DNA of 64,000 bases from Sistotremastrum niveocremeum HHB9708 (taxonomy: Eukaryota; Basidiomycota; Agaricomycetes; Sistotremastrales; Sistotremastraceae). The stretch lies in the NCBI GenBank assembly GCA_001630475.1, contig KV419400.1, positions 806,940-870,939 on the forward strand, in the 5' to 3' direction. Positions within the stretch are counted from its first letter, which is position 1. Every line of letters begins with the position of its first letter. Under the pieces are notes generated by a model that was given only the letters and a program-made list of their open reading frames with translations, searched no databases and had not been told where the DNA came from. A program made the translations under genes and the position numbers. Below, piece after piece: positions 10,340 to 22,137 of the stretch.

Positions 10340-12383
10340 TCAATGATCTCCACTGCTTTGCATTATGTCAACATCCTCAGAATTATGGATCCAGTTCAAC
10401 GTCTGGACAAGGCATGCTAGGTCATTTGAAATAACACAATGAATGGACTACGTACCTCACAAAAGGCCATTTCGTCTGGATGCTTGTGCCTCAGTTCGGC
10501 TGTCATGACCATTCCCCCCTCACGGCTTTCCGAGTCTGACGGGACATCAAAGTCGCAGAAAAACATTCCTAAATCTCGAATGCTGTCCACAAGGCGTTTA
10601 GCTAGGGGCCAAGTAAGCCTCAGAGGCTCAATATTTTCCTCTGCGACGTCTGGGTCTCCGTCGGCAAAGATACAAGATAAATAGAATGCATGCTTACAGC
10701 GTGTCATTTCGCCAACCGTCAGAACATTATAGAACGGTTGAGAGGCCTTTCTAGAGAGTGAATTGACTTGCATTCGCATCTGCCAGCTCTCGGACATGCG
10801 ACACATAGGCTTTGACAAGCATTATGGACAATGATCAAGTATCCAAAGAAAACAGACTCACGTCCCAGGACAAAATCACGCCTTCGTAACCGTACTTCTT
10901 GTGCCGTATACAAAGCCCGACATAATGCTTCACATTTTCGTTGAGTAGCCGTTTCTTAGTCCCCCGTCTTTCGCTCAAGCGATGTTCGTTGATCATGCGG
11001 ATCGCCGTCATTCTCGAATGTTCAGGAATAGCCGGGACTATTGTCCGTAGCAATACGGCGTCCAGGTCGAGAGGAAACCTGGTTAAAAACCCCAGCAATG
11101 AATCCACATGTGGCCCTACTGGATGGAGCAACATGATTGCACTCGACACTGCATATGCTGCCACAAATCGAGATTGCTCGCCTTCGGGGCTATCTGGATG
11201 AAGGGCAAGGGATCTATGGATGTTGTGAACGATCCTAACAAAAATGTCGGAAGGGCCAGCAGGTCCTAGCACGTCGTGTACTTGTTCAGCTGTTAATCCA
11301 GCCGCAACAAGCATAGGTGGGATGTCATGGTTCGGATCGAGGATGCAGAGAGTTGAGGCGTCGAATACATCGATCCAAAGATCGGAGGATTTTGCCCCGG
11401 CGGTGCCAGGAACCGAAATGTGAGCCAGCACTTTGGATGGAAAATTGACGGGAGATGCGTTCAATCCTAGATGTTGTGCGATGACCACAAAAATGCACAC
11501 AAGCGACATGGGCAGACAACGACGGTTAGTATGCAGGAATCGATGCGGAAAATGGTTTGCAAGGTCGTGATAATGCGTGGGGGTTGGTTTGTCGAATCCT
11601 TCTGACCGCATCCAAGCACATATTTTGATGCACACGTCTGGAATCGATGACGGCGGTATATCTTCTCCTTGAAAGAGACCTAGAGATGACAAATGTGATT
11701 TACAGCGCTGGGCAAGTGCTGTGAACTCGAGAGCGAGCTGTGGAGCCGATCAGATTTTCTGTTCATGGAAGTTTGTGAGGGCGAACCTCCGATGGGTCGG
11801 CATTGAAGAAGGTCGAGAATGCGACGAGGACGTCTTGGAAAGTAACATCGTGGGCCTCCAGTTGAGTTAACGGCAGCCATTTCATAATTCCTAACCGCCG
11901 AGCCAACGCTCCTAAACACTGCTGGGCCCAGAATCGCCGAGCGAGAGCATCAGGCGGCGAAGGGGGTGCATCAGGGTTCGAATATAGTTGTGGTGGCAGG
12001 GGTGCCTGACTGTAGTGCTCAATGACATCCCAGGGGTCGTACTTGTAGTCAACCACAATAGTGGCCGCTATCTCTTGTTTTGTTTCAGCGCTGGTAGCAT
12101 TCACAATGTCATTGAGAAGGTCGTAGACTTTGTTGTCGGATATGCGTCGTTCGATGTATGATAACCTCCAATCTGCCTCTGCCTTATCATCATTGCGACC
12201 CTGAGTGTTCCTCTTCCACCGCGAGTGGTAGTGGGCCCGCCATGATGCGAGCTGATGCACAATATTTCGCAGCGACGAGCACGTTTCAGTGCATCTGAGC
12301 AGAGCATGGATACCGGAGTCGTCGGTGAACGTCGACAGCGGGAGTGAGTCGAGAATAAGCTCAAATATCTCGACCGGGAACAT
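10340..12383 (-). CDS. F-box protein with SirB1-like and YccV-like domains (FBXO21 type)
   Basis: Begins at 12383 with an F-box (MFPVEIFELILDSLPL, then CTETCSSLRNIVHQLASWRA), the adaptor domain for SCF ubiquitin ligase. The middle matches the SirB1/transglutaminase-like domain: HFPHRFLHTNRRCLPMSLVC, DLWIDVFDASTLCILDP and FVRIVHNIHRSL. The end is a YccV-like (hemimethylated-DNA-binding-like) domain: GLCIRHKKYGYEGVILSWD, SQPFYNVLTVGEM and AEENIEPL, then FFCDFDVPSDSESREGG. A last small exon (ETLNWIHNSEDVDIMQ...) stops at 10340. This order is the one in human FBXO21. It is probably a substrate receptor acting in the cytosol or nucleus; substrates are unknown. An upstream TTG in frame (12422) is not used as the start because MFPVEI aligns with the F-box. 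Confidence 0.82.
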
Positions 12384-12772
12384 GGAAGTAAATGCCACAG
12401 GGAAAGACAGCTGACTAAGCAACCCAGTTTAGAATAAGCGCCGAGTCAGGCTTTTCGCACTCCTATCCGGATATATCGATAGCTGAGTCGATGCAGTGCA
12501 CAGAAATGCAAACGCCGGCACAGGAGACCGCATTCATGCACGCCGGTAGCAGAAAAGGCTATTGTGCGCACATTGAACGTGCGATGTATCTACGGTATCT
12601 ACGGCTGTGCTTATCGCACCCGACACTTCGAGACTTGACCTTCCATGGCCGGTATTACCAAAAATAGCAACTGCTCGTGTTAATATCAGGTTCCGGGCTC
12701 ACTATTTAATCAAAGGAACCGTCCCTCAGGCCAACACGCCCTCGCAACTTCGCTTCCCTCTTCCCAGCCATC
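12384..12772. promoter_or_regulatory. Shared upstream region of the F-box and cysteine-rich genes
   Basis: These 389 bp separate two divergent start codons and so must contain both promoters. A TATA-like tattta lies about 70 bp before the cysteine-rich gene start. No coding potential was seen. Confidence 0.45.
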
Positions 12773-13201
12773 ATGTCAACCACCTCTGCTCAACCCAAGG
12801 GCCGCACCTCCATGGGTCAGTTTCTCTTGCATTGTCTTTGGCTCGTCATTAACATTTCACATCCTAGACCTCCGTGTTCAGCCAACCATCGAGAGCTTGG
12901 AGAGTCAGAAGCCCAAAGCTAGTCGCTTGAGAGGTGGTGGTGCTGCCAAGGTATTTTATTCCTGACTTCCACGAAATGCATACCCAACAGTAGTAGGACT
13001 GCTTCATCGGCCTCATTGGTTGCTGTATCTGTTTCGAAGGCTGCAAAGATTTGTGTGAATGCTTTGCGGACATCATCTGTCAGTTTATTTCCTGCCGCAT
13101 GTTGTTCAATTGAGCGAAAACTAATCCTCGATTTTCTATCAGGTTGCCCTTGTGAGATGCTTTGCGGAGGAGATTCTGAGGAAGTCATTATCAGCAACTA
13201 G
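12773..13201 (+). CDS. 88-aa cysteine-rich protein, likely membrane-tethered
   Basis: Four exons (12773-12815, 12868-12950, 12997-13078, 13143-13201) join in frame to 88 codons plus stop; every intron has GT..AG ends. The N-terminal half is hydrophilic (MSTTSAQPKGRTSMDLRV), ending SRLRGGGAAK. The second half is short and Cys-rich: DCFIGLIGCCICFEGCKDLC then ECFADIICCPCEMLCGGDSE, with 12 cysteines in about 35 residues, several as CC pairs next to hydrophobic residues. There is no signal peptide, so the cysteines would face the cytosol; S-palmitoylation or a CYSTM-like membrane module is the likeliest use. I recognise the pattern from small fungal proteins, but no function is known to me. No single open frame covers it, so it is easily missed. 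Confidence 0.78.
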
Positions 13202-13537
13202 GGGAAAGGCGTTATTAGTACCATTGACTATGTTTCTCGTTGCACTGTCTTTTTGGTTGTTATGAGACATTAGCTTCCATTTCATGACTTCTTTGATCAA
13301 TACAGGTTTGTACACAACAACCGGGAAGAGTCCAGAGCAGTGCCATCGGACTTTGATTTTTAGCGCGCTTGTCTGCAAGTGTGCTATTTTTAACCCCGAT
13401 AATATCTTACGATTGACAGAAAATCTTTCGCGGGTCTGTTCGGCAACGTTTTTCTCTGATTCTGCAGGGTGTCAACTGCGTGGCTTTTGCGACTGAGCTC
13501 CATCTGTACGAGCCGTTCTCTAGCCCAGGGGACCTGC

Positions 13538-15885
13538 CTAGTGGATCGCTTCCGCAGCCAAAGACCTCCGATCACCATTGCCGTGCTCAGGAAGAGCTAA
13601 CACACATATACCTGCAAGAACAAACGCCGCGGCGCTTGCATAGACAGGAAATGCAGGATCTAACATGAGTAGCCAACCTCCCAGAAGTGGCGCTATGATC
13701 CCACCGCTGCGATCAACAAGTTCTGATGAGAATCAACTGCGGAAGAAGGGCTTGAATACTAACATTCGAGACAGCGCCGAGGCCGAGCCGCATGCGGTTC
13801 CCCGAACTAACATGATGTTTCAGCTGATGAGGGTAGTGCCACCATACGGACGTACGTTCAGTGGCGAAGATAGTGGGCGTCCAGCCATAGAGTATAGCCC
13901 ACATGATGGTCGCACAAAGGCTGATACCCATCGTGGCAAGCCTCAATAACCACTGGACTTGGACATGCACAAACAAAAGGCAGAAAAAGGCAGTAGCAAC
14001 AGTACTCAAAGCCAAAGAGAGCCTGCGACCAAGAGAGGTCACTTGCATCCAAGCTCCCAACTAAGAAGTCATCAGAGGAGCAAAATCGATATGAAGTGAA
14101 ACAAGCGGACCAATGCGCCGGGACACCCTCCCAGAGAGTATATCAGAACACTCATTAATGAACCCGCGATATCCTCTGAACCATGGTCTGATCCAATGCT
14201 GCGCGCTTCAAGGAGTTTTGGCAGAAAAACGTTGAACATAGTAAACGCTGCGTCACAGTTGGAAATAGGCCCAAGAGCAAGAGCGGCAAATATCAGGCGC
14301 ACCCAGTGACATCGTCCACCAGGTCGCCCAAACTAATAGCGTGGTCCGCCTCCATTCCGGGGAAAGAACGGCAGCGATTTTGTTTGCAGATGCTCGCATT
14401 CGTCGAGACTGCTGGTCCAGAACAGCATCTTCTACACGGAGTGCGCTCTCTGAAGGCGATGGCGACCTTTCATCCGCGAGAAGAGGCGACGCTTGTACAA
14501 CGCCAGCGGCTTCTTGATCGTAATCGCCGTACACCGCATATTGATTCTGAGGAACTATTACCGTAGGTGGTGGGGGATTCTCTCGATCGAGAAGCGTTCC
14601 TTCCAAGGACTCTTTGTAGGTGTCCTGAACGTCGCTGAGTTCTAGTCGTACAGGCTCTCCGTTGAAAGCAGATATTTTTTGAAGCGAAATTATGGCTTCT
14701 CGGTGTCTTCCAGCATGGACGAGATAGCGAGGTGACTCGTGTAATGTAAAGAATAAGATCCGGCAAAGGAACATAACCAAGGTCTGGTGATAATGGTGTC
14801 ATGTTAGATCGGCAATCAGACCCAATAGTCGTTTAGACTACTTACGAAGAGAGCTAGAATTTGAAGGAGGTATCGCCATCCTTTGTTGTATTCCTGTGTA
14901 TCACACGGGATCGTACCCAATGGCCCACACGAATTTGAAGGAATGACAAGAATACCAACAACGGCAGTCAAGACGCCGCCGATAGAGAAGAACACTGAGA
15001 GAGCGGTGACGAGGTACTGTTTCCCTCGCGGCACGTGTTCAGAGCTAAGTGACCATGGATCAGAAACCGAGAAAAGGGGTTTCAAACCAGCTTACATTAG
15101 CGTTCCGTCGGTCGGCATGGAGCCCTGAATAGTGAACGGTTCTGAAGGAGGCAAAATATTGTCTGTGTGTCATTGACGCACCCCGACAGCGCTTCCAAGC
15201 AAAAACAGCGATATGCATAGCCAGTTGAAACTTCCAGCCAAGCTACAGACAAGACCGAAGAGTGACGTCAAGAAAAGTGTCCCATTGAATGCAGTTATTC
15301 GTCCCAAAAGATCCGAACCTGGAAGAGGGAATAAGAGTTGTCAAAAAATCCTCCGATATTGAAGACTCACAAGTTCCCCATCCTAAAGCGCCAACCATCA
15401 TCCCAGCGTGTACAGCTGATGACATGAACCCAATGCTGCGATCGCTGATCTCTGGAAAAATCCAGATATGGGGACTCTGGACAAAGGTATAAAATAGAAA
15501 CGAACCATAGTGCCTCTGCACACGAGGAAGAACGATGGCAACGGCTTGCAGCCACATCTATCGAGCAAGGGACTCAATGACGTCCGTCGAACAGTTGGAG
15601 GAAGTCATACGTTGTCTGCCAACCAGCCTATTTCAGAGTGTCAATGATGTCAGCCTAGATGACAGTAGATGCCTACCAAAACCACATAACGAAAGTAATA
15701 CCCATTGGTATGCACCTAGCAAGACTTCGGTTTAAACCGTTCATTGAAATGTTAAAAAAGCCACACTCACCCATCCCTATGCGGTCAAATGTTTTGTCCA
15801 AGGGCGTCCTTGGTTCTTCGGTGTCTGACCCATCTCCCGCCTCGCTATCATATTCTTGCTCATTATCTGAAAAGCTGGAGCGCAT
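13538..15885 (-). CDS. Major facilitator superfamily transporter (SV2/SVOP-like)
   Basis: Start at 15885 with a long acidic cytosolic N-terminus (MRSSFSDNEQEYDSEAGDGS, then TPLDKTFDRIGMG). About eight exons follow. Visible helices and loops include RSIGFMSSAVHAGMMVGALG, NWLCISLFLLGSAVGGSMPT, GKQYLVTALSVFFSIGGVLT, ILFFTLHESPRYLVHAGRH (the ESPR motif after helix 6), a long acidic Ser/Pro-rich central loop, then VRGTACGSASALSRI, GGIIAPLLGGWLLMLDP and YASAAAFVLAGICVLALPEH. PTDGTLM and ESPRYL fit the sugar/organic-ion branch that includes SV2 and SVOP. Substrate unknown. The stop at 13538 lies about 340 bp from the convergent cysteine-rich gene. Confidence 0.82.
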
Positions 15886-16369
15886 CTCCCAGCCCTGTGT
15901 CCATGAAGTGAGAGGCGAACGTCGGCCCGAGGCCGCGGGATTGAAGGCGCCGGAAAATCTTCAACTTGGGTTGGCGCTTGTCATGTTTTGTTGGAACTTA
16001 CAACACAAAGTAGTTTATTATACAAGCGCCAAATTAGATGGGATGAATTTCATTAAATTGTAGTATGCAAGCCCGCGCACTGTGGCGCTGTCGTGTATGA
16101 TGCCAAGGAGTACGTAGGAATTACAGGATGCAAGGATCTAGCTATGGATACAGTCCGCGTGCTGATAACGACTGTTAGCCCTTTGAAACAACCAAATACG
16201 CGAGAAAAAACAAAATGCGGATGATGGAGAAGCCCCGGAAGAAAAATGTAAGGAAAGAGCGTGACAGTTCTGGCATCGTGGATGGCGAGAAACAGTCTTG
16301 GATGATGATACTGTCGTGATTGAGATTATCAATATTAAGTAACGTTCGGGTCATGAAAATGATGTGCGG
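15886..16369. other. Intergenic, no gene seen
   Basis: Upstream of the MFS gene and downstream of the YTH gene, both on the minus strand. It holds the MFS promoter and the YTH 3' UTR. Open frames here are short and lack motifs. Confidence 0.55.
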
Positions 16370-19300
16370 TCAAGACCGCTCCCCCTGAGATTGGTGATGA
16401 TGGTGAGAATGCGATGAGTGAGAATGAGTGAGAGCCGATGATCCAGAGCGAAAAGAGGCACGAGACCCTGCGCCCCCGCGGCGCGATGCAGACGGTGCAG
16501 ACGGTGCAGACGGCGGCGGCTGGGGCTCGCTCGCAAGCTTGTCCCACTCCGCCAGCAGCGCCGCGCCTACGGAGGGTTCTATCTCGGTGCCATCGCGAGA
16601 AACTTTGACCTCGCGGTCGTGATTCCACGGATTTCGTAAATGCCGAGTGCGAAGGAATGAAAGTTTGGTGGTTCGAATCCATTCAATTTTGAAAGGGACG
16701 CCCCATGCGTCCTCCCCTGTTTCTCCCCTGGGTTTTGATTCTGGCGCGTGGCCAGGTGGAAGTTTTCCTTGGGCCTCCTCTTGCGACCAGGTATCTCGTC
16801 GGCGGACACCGTCGTCATCGGCAGGGCTTCTAGCGGACGAAGCGGGTTTTTCGCGACTGGAAGTCCTCGGTTGGCTCCTGCTGGCTGTCTGCAACGGCAT
16901 TGACGATGCCCCAGGTTCATGACTACTGCGATCGGCTTCCTGCGGTGGGCGAGAGCGTGTTCGAGTGTCGGTGGAAACCTCCCTGTTAGACTTCGGATAC
17001 GTGGACGCCCGAGTCTCTGCAGGAGCACCCTCCAGTTGGATATGTGGAGGACTGGACCAACGCTGCCCAGGAGGATGGGGGAAGGTACCGGCTTCCTTGG
17101 CGACCTGAAACCTTTCTTCTTCCCCTGGAGTCAGGGCACTGGGCGACGAGGCTGCCATCCTTTGTTCGCTTGGAGAGAACAAGAAAGCTTTGCGAGCAGC
17201 CCCAGCACTAGATGGCGTGCCGCCTTGATCTTTGGCAGCTCTTTCTTGCTCTTCCACAGAAGCCCGTGGACGAACAGGAGAACCAACAAGAGACCGAGGA
17301 GACGTTGGTGCGTCAGACCGAGAGGCCCATGGAACTGACTCACTCCGAGAAACAGGGCCTGCCATTCTATGAAATCATAGCGTATCACTCAATTTCATCG
17401 TCGGTTGGAAATGCATAGATGAATACATACCGAGCGTAGCCGAAGAATTCGCCGGTCTTGTTCGCCCCGAAGATCAGGAAAACGTCTTGGCTGGTCCGAT
17501 AGGCTTGGTCGAGAACAGGTTCGTTATGAATCTGAGTAGCCCACATGCCCCGCTCCACGCTCAGGTTGAGATCAAACTGGACAACTATGTTAATACTTTT
17601 GGGCTATCTATTATCTAGAATCAGAAAGCATACCTGAGTCAACGACTTGAGAATGAAATAGCGTTGAGGAAGATAGCGAGCGAGGAAGCTTGAGGTCGTC
17701 GATGCGTAGGAATCCGAGCTGCCCGTGTTTTTGGGCCCGGACTGTGAACTGTCGTCTTCTCGAGACGCGGAGTCGTGCGAACCGATGGAAGGACCAGGCT
17801 GCGACCCAGCGGAAACCGGGGGTTCAGAGGTGTCTTCGGCAGCATCGTCAGAAGTGTCGACAAACTTGCCTTTTCCTTTCTGTTCGCGAACCCAGCGAGT
17901 GTGCATGCCCAAGCCACGCTGTCCGCCGACTCCAGCCTTCAAATCGTCATCCCGACGTCGCACACGACACACCAATCTTGGGCATTTGGGGTCATTCGGT
18001 CTCAAGGGCTGTCCGTTGAAGTGATTGACGGCGCATTCCAGGTGGTTCTGGCTTTCAAAGTTGACGAAAGCACAGTTTGACCGTGATATCAGGAACACAG
18101 AAGACACGCCACCCCAGACATCGTCATCGGGGGAAGAAAGAAGGTTGGAGGGGAGAAGCGACGGTAACGCTGAGGAATTGGACTGGTTGAAGAAGCGCCA
18201 CAGCTCATCATGAGTTGCGTCAGAGGGGACGTTGCCTACCCACATGACCCATTCTGAGCGATGGGCTGGTGGATTCGGACGGTACGACTTGTGGCCGCTC
18301 CGAGCGGGAGAGGACGGAGGTGGAGAACCAGCGGATTTTTCGTCAGAGAGGATGCGGGGAACGGCAGGATTGGATCCAGCAGAACTTGCAGCTGGTGCAG
18401 CCGGTGCGCGCAGTCTACTAGTTTCTGGCGCGGGAGCCGAAGCGGGGGAATGAGGAATGCGTTGAGTGGGAGAGGTCGAAAACATGGACGAGGAGGGAGA
18501 GGAAACTCCATGGTAGGGGTCAAACTGAGGCACGGAGTAACCCATTTGATAGGGAGGATTAGGATAAGGGACCTGAGGTGGTTCGTAATGACTGGACGAA
18601 GAAGGCACGCTAGCAGGAAGATACCACCACGTTCCTTTTACTTCTTCGGAAGCTTGGGGAGTGTAATAAGCTTGACTGTAAGGATTTTGAGGATACGAAG
18701 AAGTGTAAAGGGAAGGCGTTGATTGGGAAAATGAGTGAGGGGGGTAGGCGAAATGAGGGACGTTGGATGAGCCTGGATAGGGTCCTGGTTGAAAGAGTGT
18801 GCCAGATGATGTAGGAACAGACGTGTGGATCGGGGGCGTGGACGTGGAGGACGTTGGTGGTTCCGATGAAAGATCTACAAAACCTATTTAAAAAAAGGAA
18901 ATTGGAACTGATCGGTTCTATAAGAAATATTTGGACTTACTTGGACCATGCGAATCAGGAGAGGGTTGTTGGTGGTAGGGATAGATGGGACTGCTCGCGT
19001 GAATTGAAGGCGCCATCTGGGTGGACGAATAAGGGTTCAACATAGGCTGTTGCATAATGTTGCTGTCAGGCCTTCCTGGATGGGGGAAGGTATGGGGAGG
19101 GTATGCAAAACCGGGGGAGGACTGTAAGGCCTGAGGATGAGGTTGTTGAGACACCGTGTATTGTCCCATGTAGCCTGGTCTCTGAGTGTATATTCCAGGG
19201 GCTTGTGCAGGCGGATAGTGCGATGAATATTGCTGGACACCCGAGGGTGATGGCTGATATCCATCGCGGGGGGTTATACTCTGAGAATAGTACTGAGCTG

Positions 19301-20004
19301 GGGGGAAATTCTGTCGGCTGCCGGAACGACGTGTGCTCGAAGGTTGCGACTGAGTATCACCCTTTCTCGCAGAAGGGCCGGGACGACGTTGTCCTGGCTG
19401 GGATGCTGCTGAGTTGTCCTCTGAGCTTGATTCCTCCTTGCTCTGCTGGCTCGAGTCATGCATTGGGAAGCCAAAAGCACCGTCGAGAAGGTGAAGCTTG
19501 GATGGATCTGAGGACGCGATGGGTGTGTCTGCACCGTTGATTGCACTGTCGTTGGGGAGAGTGCCTGGACGAACAGAGGGAAGATGGTCATAAAGAGCTA
19601 GCAGGGGCGGTGAGCATGGCAAGGCTCAGTACTTAAAAAAAAGTTTAGACGCGTACCTTGACCAAAGCTCAGCTGGGGAAGATGAGGAAGCACAAGACCT
19701 TGAAAAAGAGGCGTCAGTTAGCGGTCATAAGGGAACTCGAGGAGAGCATAAGAGGGAGCGGACGAGGCAGAGACGAAGCTGCCGGTGAAGAAGAAAATAT
19801 GTAGGGTGGGGAAGAAGAATAATCCACGTTTCTGGGTGGGAACCGCAGATCCGAACTCCGACCCGCAGAGCGTAGCGAACTCGTACGACGAGCAGACGAG
19901 CACGGTCTGCTGCACTCCACTCGGAACAACTGGGGCTGGGGCTGCGTATCTCGGTACTCACCGTTCGAACCAGCACCGTCAAGGGCACTAGTAGTCGTCG
20001 CCAT
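16370..20004 (-). CDS. RRM and YTH domain RNA-binding protein (m6A-reader-like)
   Basis: Start at 20004 (MATTTSALDGAGSNG), then small exons and a long Pro/Gln/Tyr/Ser-rich disordered region (for example YPHTFPHPGR-like stretches and YPPAQAPGIYTQRPGYMGQY). An RRM follows with RNP2 as WVMWVGNVPSDATHDELWRF and RNP1 as SNCAFVNFESQNHLECAV. The YTH domain starts QRYFILKSLTQ, continues FDLNLSVERGMWATQIHNEP, DVFLIFGANKTGEFFGYARM, and ends after a long insert with WGVPFKIEWIRTTKLSFLRT, RHLRNPWNHDREVKVSRDGT and VGAALLAEWDKL. The Trp of GMWATQ corresponds to the first aromatic-cage Trp of m6A readers. About 190 extra residues, Ser/Pro/Arg-rich, sit between the two halves of the YTH domain (near 16710-17345). 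The protein is about 900 residues and likely binds methylated mRNA. The C-terminus is His-rich. Confidence 0.85.
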
Positions 20005-20851
20005 CAGCTCATGCTCGTCGGACAAGCTGATTGCCGGGACACGATTTGCCATACAGTCTAGACTATCAACGAAGGGGTCAAGTATCTGCCCAGTGGAGTC
20101 AGTATTCCCAGTGCTGTGCGACTCAGGAGAGGGCTTGCCGACGACGATGCGTGTCTCTTGCTGCAGCGGCCGTGTATATGCTGCGACTATCTCTGGATCT
20201 CGAATGTTCGGGAAAAGGCCCTGCCTCTGCTGTCGGACTGCTGTCCTGTTCGCAAATACTGCGACGTTGAGTGTGTGCGGGATCGTTGCACGTTGCCAGA
20301 CTCGCAACTTATACGATTCAAGAGGAGTGAGTCCCCCATGACATCACTTAACCAGGATACTCATTCTTCCACGCTCTGCCACTCCGCCTCATGATCCCGT
20401 CCCGGCCCAGAATAAGCTAGTCCAGCGCTGCTCGCTCTGTCGTCAACACAATTACTATCTGCACTCTCTTTGCCGTGGGGACAACAGTCCTGCCAGTGCT
20501 GATCGGCGTCAAAGGTAAATCCTCGATCACAATCGAACAGCGAGAGCCATCCGCGACCTGGGCCTCTGTTCCTGGCCGGCAAATCAAATAGACAAGATGA
20601 ATACGATTTTTTTGCAGTGCGAGCATGTGCGAATGTGATTCGATAGCGCGAACGGGATACATGCCAGCCCGTGATCGGTGCTCGTAATATTTATTTATGA
20701 TCTTACGTCCTCGGTGGAGTCGTCGTCGTATGTGCGTCGTCGTCGCCCGGGATTCATCACAAGATCTCGTTTGATCTGTGGAGTCGAAGCCTTGTTTGTC
20801 CTTGTTTGGCTAGTCGCTTTTTGCACGCGGAGTCGCTTGCGCTCGTCCCCA
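20005..20851. promoter_or_regulatory. Divergent promoter region of the YTH and G-patch genes
   Basis: These 847 bp separate two divergent start codons. Several short open frames overlap here, but none shows a motif or splice pattern I can support. It should contain both promoters and 5' UTRs. Confidence 0.5.
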
Positions 20852-21881
20852 ATGCCACTAGATGGCCATGCCTTTCTGACCGCCCAGGGCTGGCAGGGAA
20901 AGGGACAGGGCCTACGCCAGGGTGCTATACACCGTCCCATAGCAGCCCCTCTCAAGTCCACAAAGAGTGGCGTCGGCAAAGACAAAGTAGAAGCTTTTGC
21001 CTTTTGGGAGCAGTGCGTTCATGTCTGTATTCTTGCATTCACTCGTTTTCAATTTGCTTCTAGCGCATATACTGTCGCCGCTTCATCTATCAAAATAAGC
21101 ATTGACGGCAACGAATCTGATCAGGTGTGCTAGTTCTTCCAGCTTCCTCCCCACCCCACCTTATGCCTGATATCATGCTAGGATTCTGGGGACAGCACCA
21201 CTCCCAGTCTCGCACCCCTGAACAAAACGACAACTGGGATTCTCTCCAACCGACGTCCCGTCCTTTCAACCCCCACCGATTCTGGTGCCACCACACCTGT
21301 AGAACTCCCGACACCTCTCCAAAATAATCTATCCCTCGCTGCTTTAGCGAAACGCACCGAAATCCGGCAAAGGTTATACTCGCGTTTCTACCGGGGCGCA
21401 GTCCTATCTCCAGAATGCGATTCAATGCCCCCCTTCAACGCTGAAGCACCCCAAAAGAAGCGCAAACGGACACACGACACTGACACGACAGATGAGACGA
21501 CATCGCTCAATATAATGGATGGTGAAACAGGGAGCTCAAAGGAGCAGAGGCGCGCTGAGAAACGAAAGCGGAAGCAGCAGCGTGAAGAGAGACGGAAGCG
21601 AAAAGCAGAGAAACGGGCTCAATCTCAGAGTATGGCCGCAGTCCCTGTTGATGACCCTGAACCCAGGTACGCAATCTTAAAGCATCCCTCTTCCTCCTGG
21701 ACTAGTTTAACTCTGCCATGCCTGCAGCCCTGCCCCGCTTTCTCCGCACAAGGGTGATCTACAGATTGAACAAATCGACCCTCCGCTGAAGCCAAAGGTA
21801 CGATACCCCCTCCTCTTTTCCTCACATCATCTTCTCACCAATTCACAGAAGCGGAAACGGAAAAAGGAACATGAAATATAG
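20852..21881 (+). CDS. G-patch protein, Tma23-like nucleolar factor
   Basis: Start at 20852: MPLDGHAFLTAQGWQGKGQG LRQGAI is a G-patch at the very N-terminus, followed by APLKSTKSGVGKDKVEAFAF, the layout of yeast Tma23 and related ribosome-biogenesis proteins. The middle is Ser/Thr/Pro-rich with QNNLSLAALAKRTEIRQRLY and SRFYRGAVLSPE. The C-terminal part is strongly basic and helical (KEQRRAEKRKRKQQREERRK), ending with a small exon KRKRKKEHEI. Five to six exons, the last two joined by introns of about 60 and 50 nt. G-patch proteins activate DEAH helicases such as Prp43; a nucleolar role is inferred from the basic tail and family resemblance. Confidence 0.7.
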
Positions 21882-22137
21882 TGTCATGTCATCTGTTGTC
21901 TTATGTCTTCCTTTGCTTTCCGGTCCTAATTGCATGTTTTGATTATCGACTCATTATACAAACTACTGCATCCTTAGACGACGACGCTAGTGAGTGCTAA
22001 TCAGGTATAATTTCCGGTGCAATATGAGTATGAGCTGTGAAAAAACTGGACGCAAGAACGATGCAAGAGAGAACAAGGATGACGGTGAAAAGCTTGGACT
22101 GGTGCTAGATGTGGGATTCTTGAGAGAAAATAAGAGC

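Noticed and set aside
16668-16682. tRNA-like T-loop sequence GGTTCGAATCC
   Set aside because: It lies inside the YTH coding exon and no tRNA stem-loops can be drawn around it.
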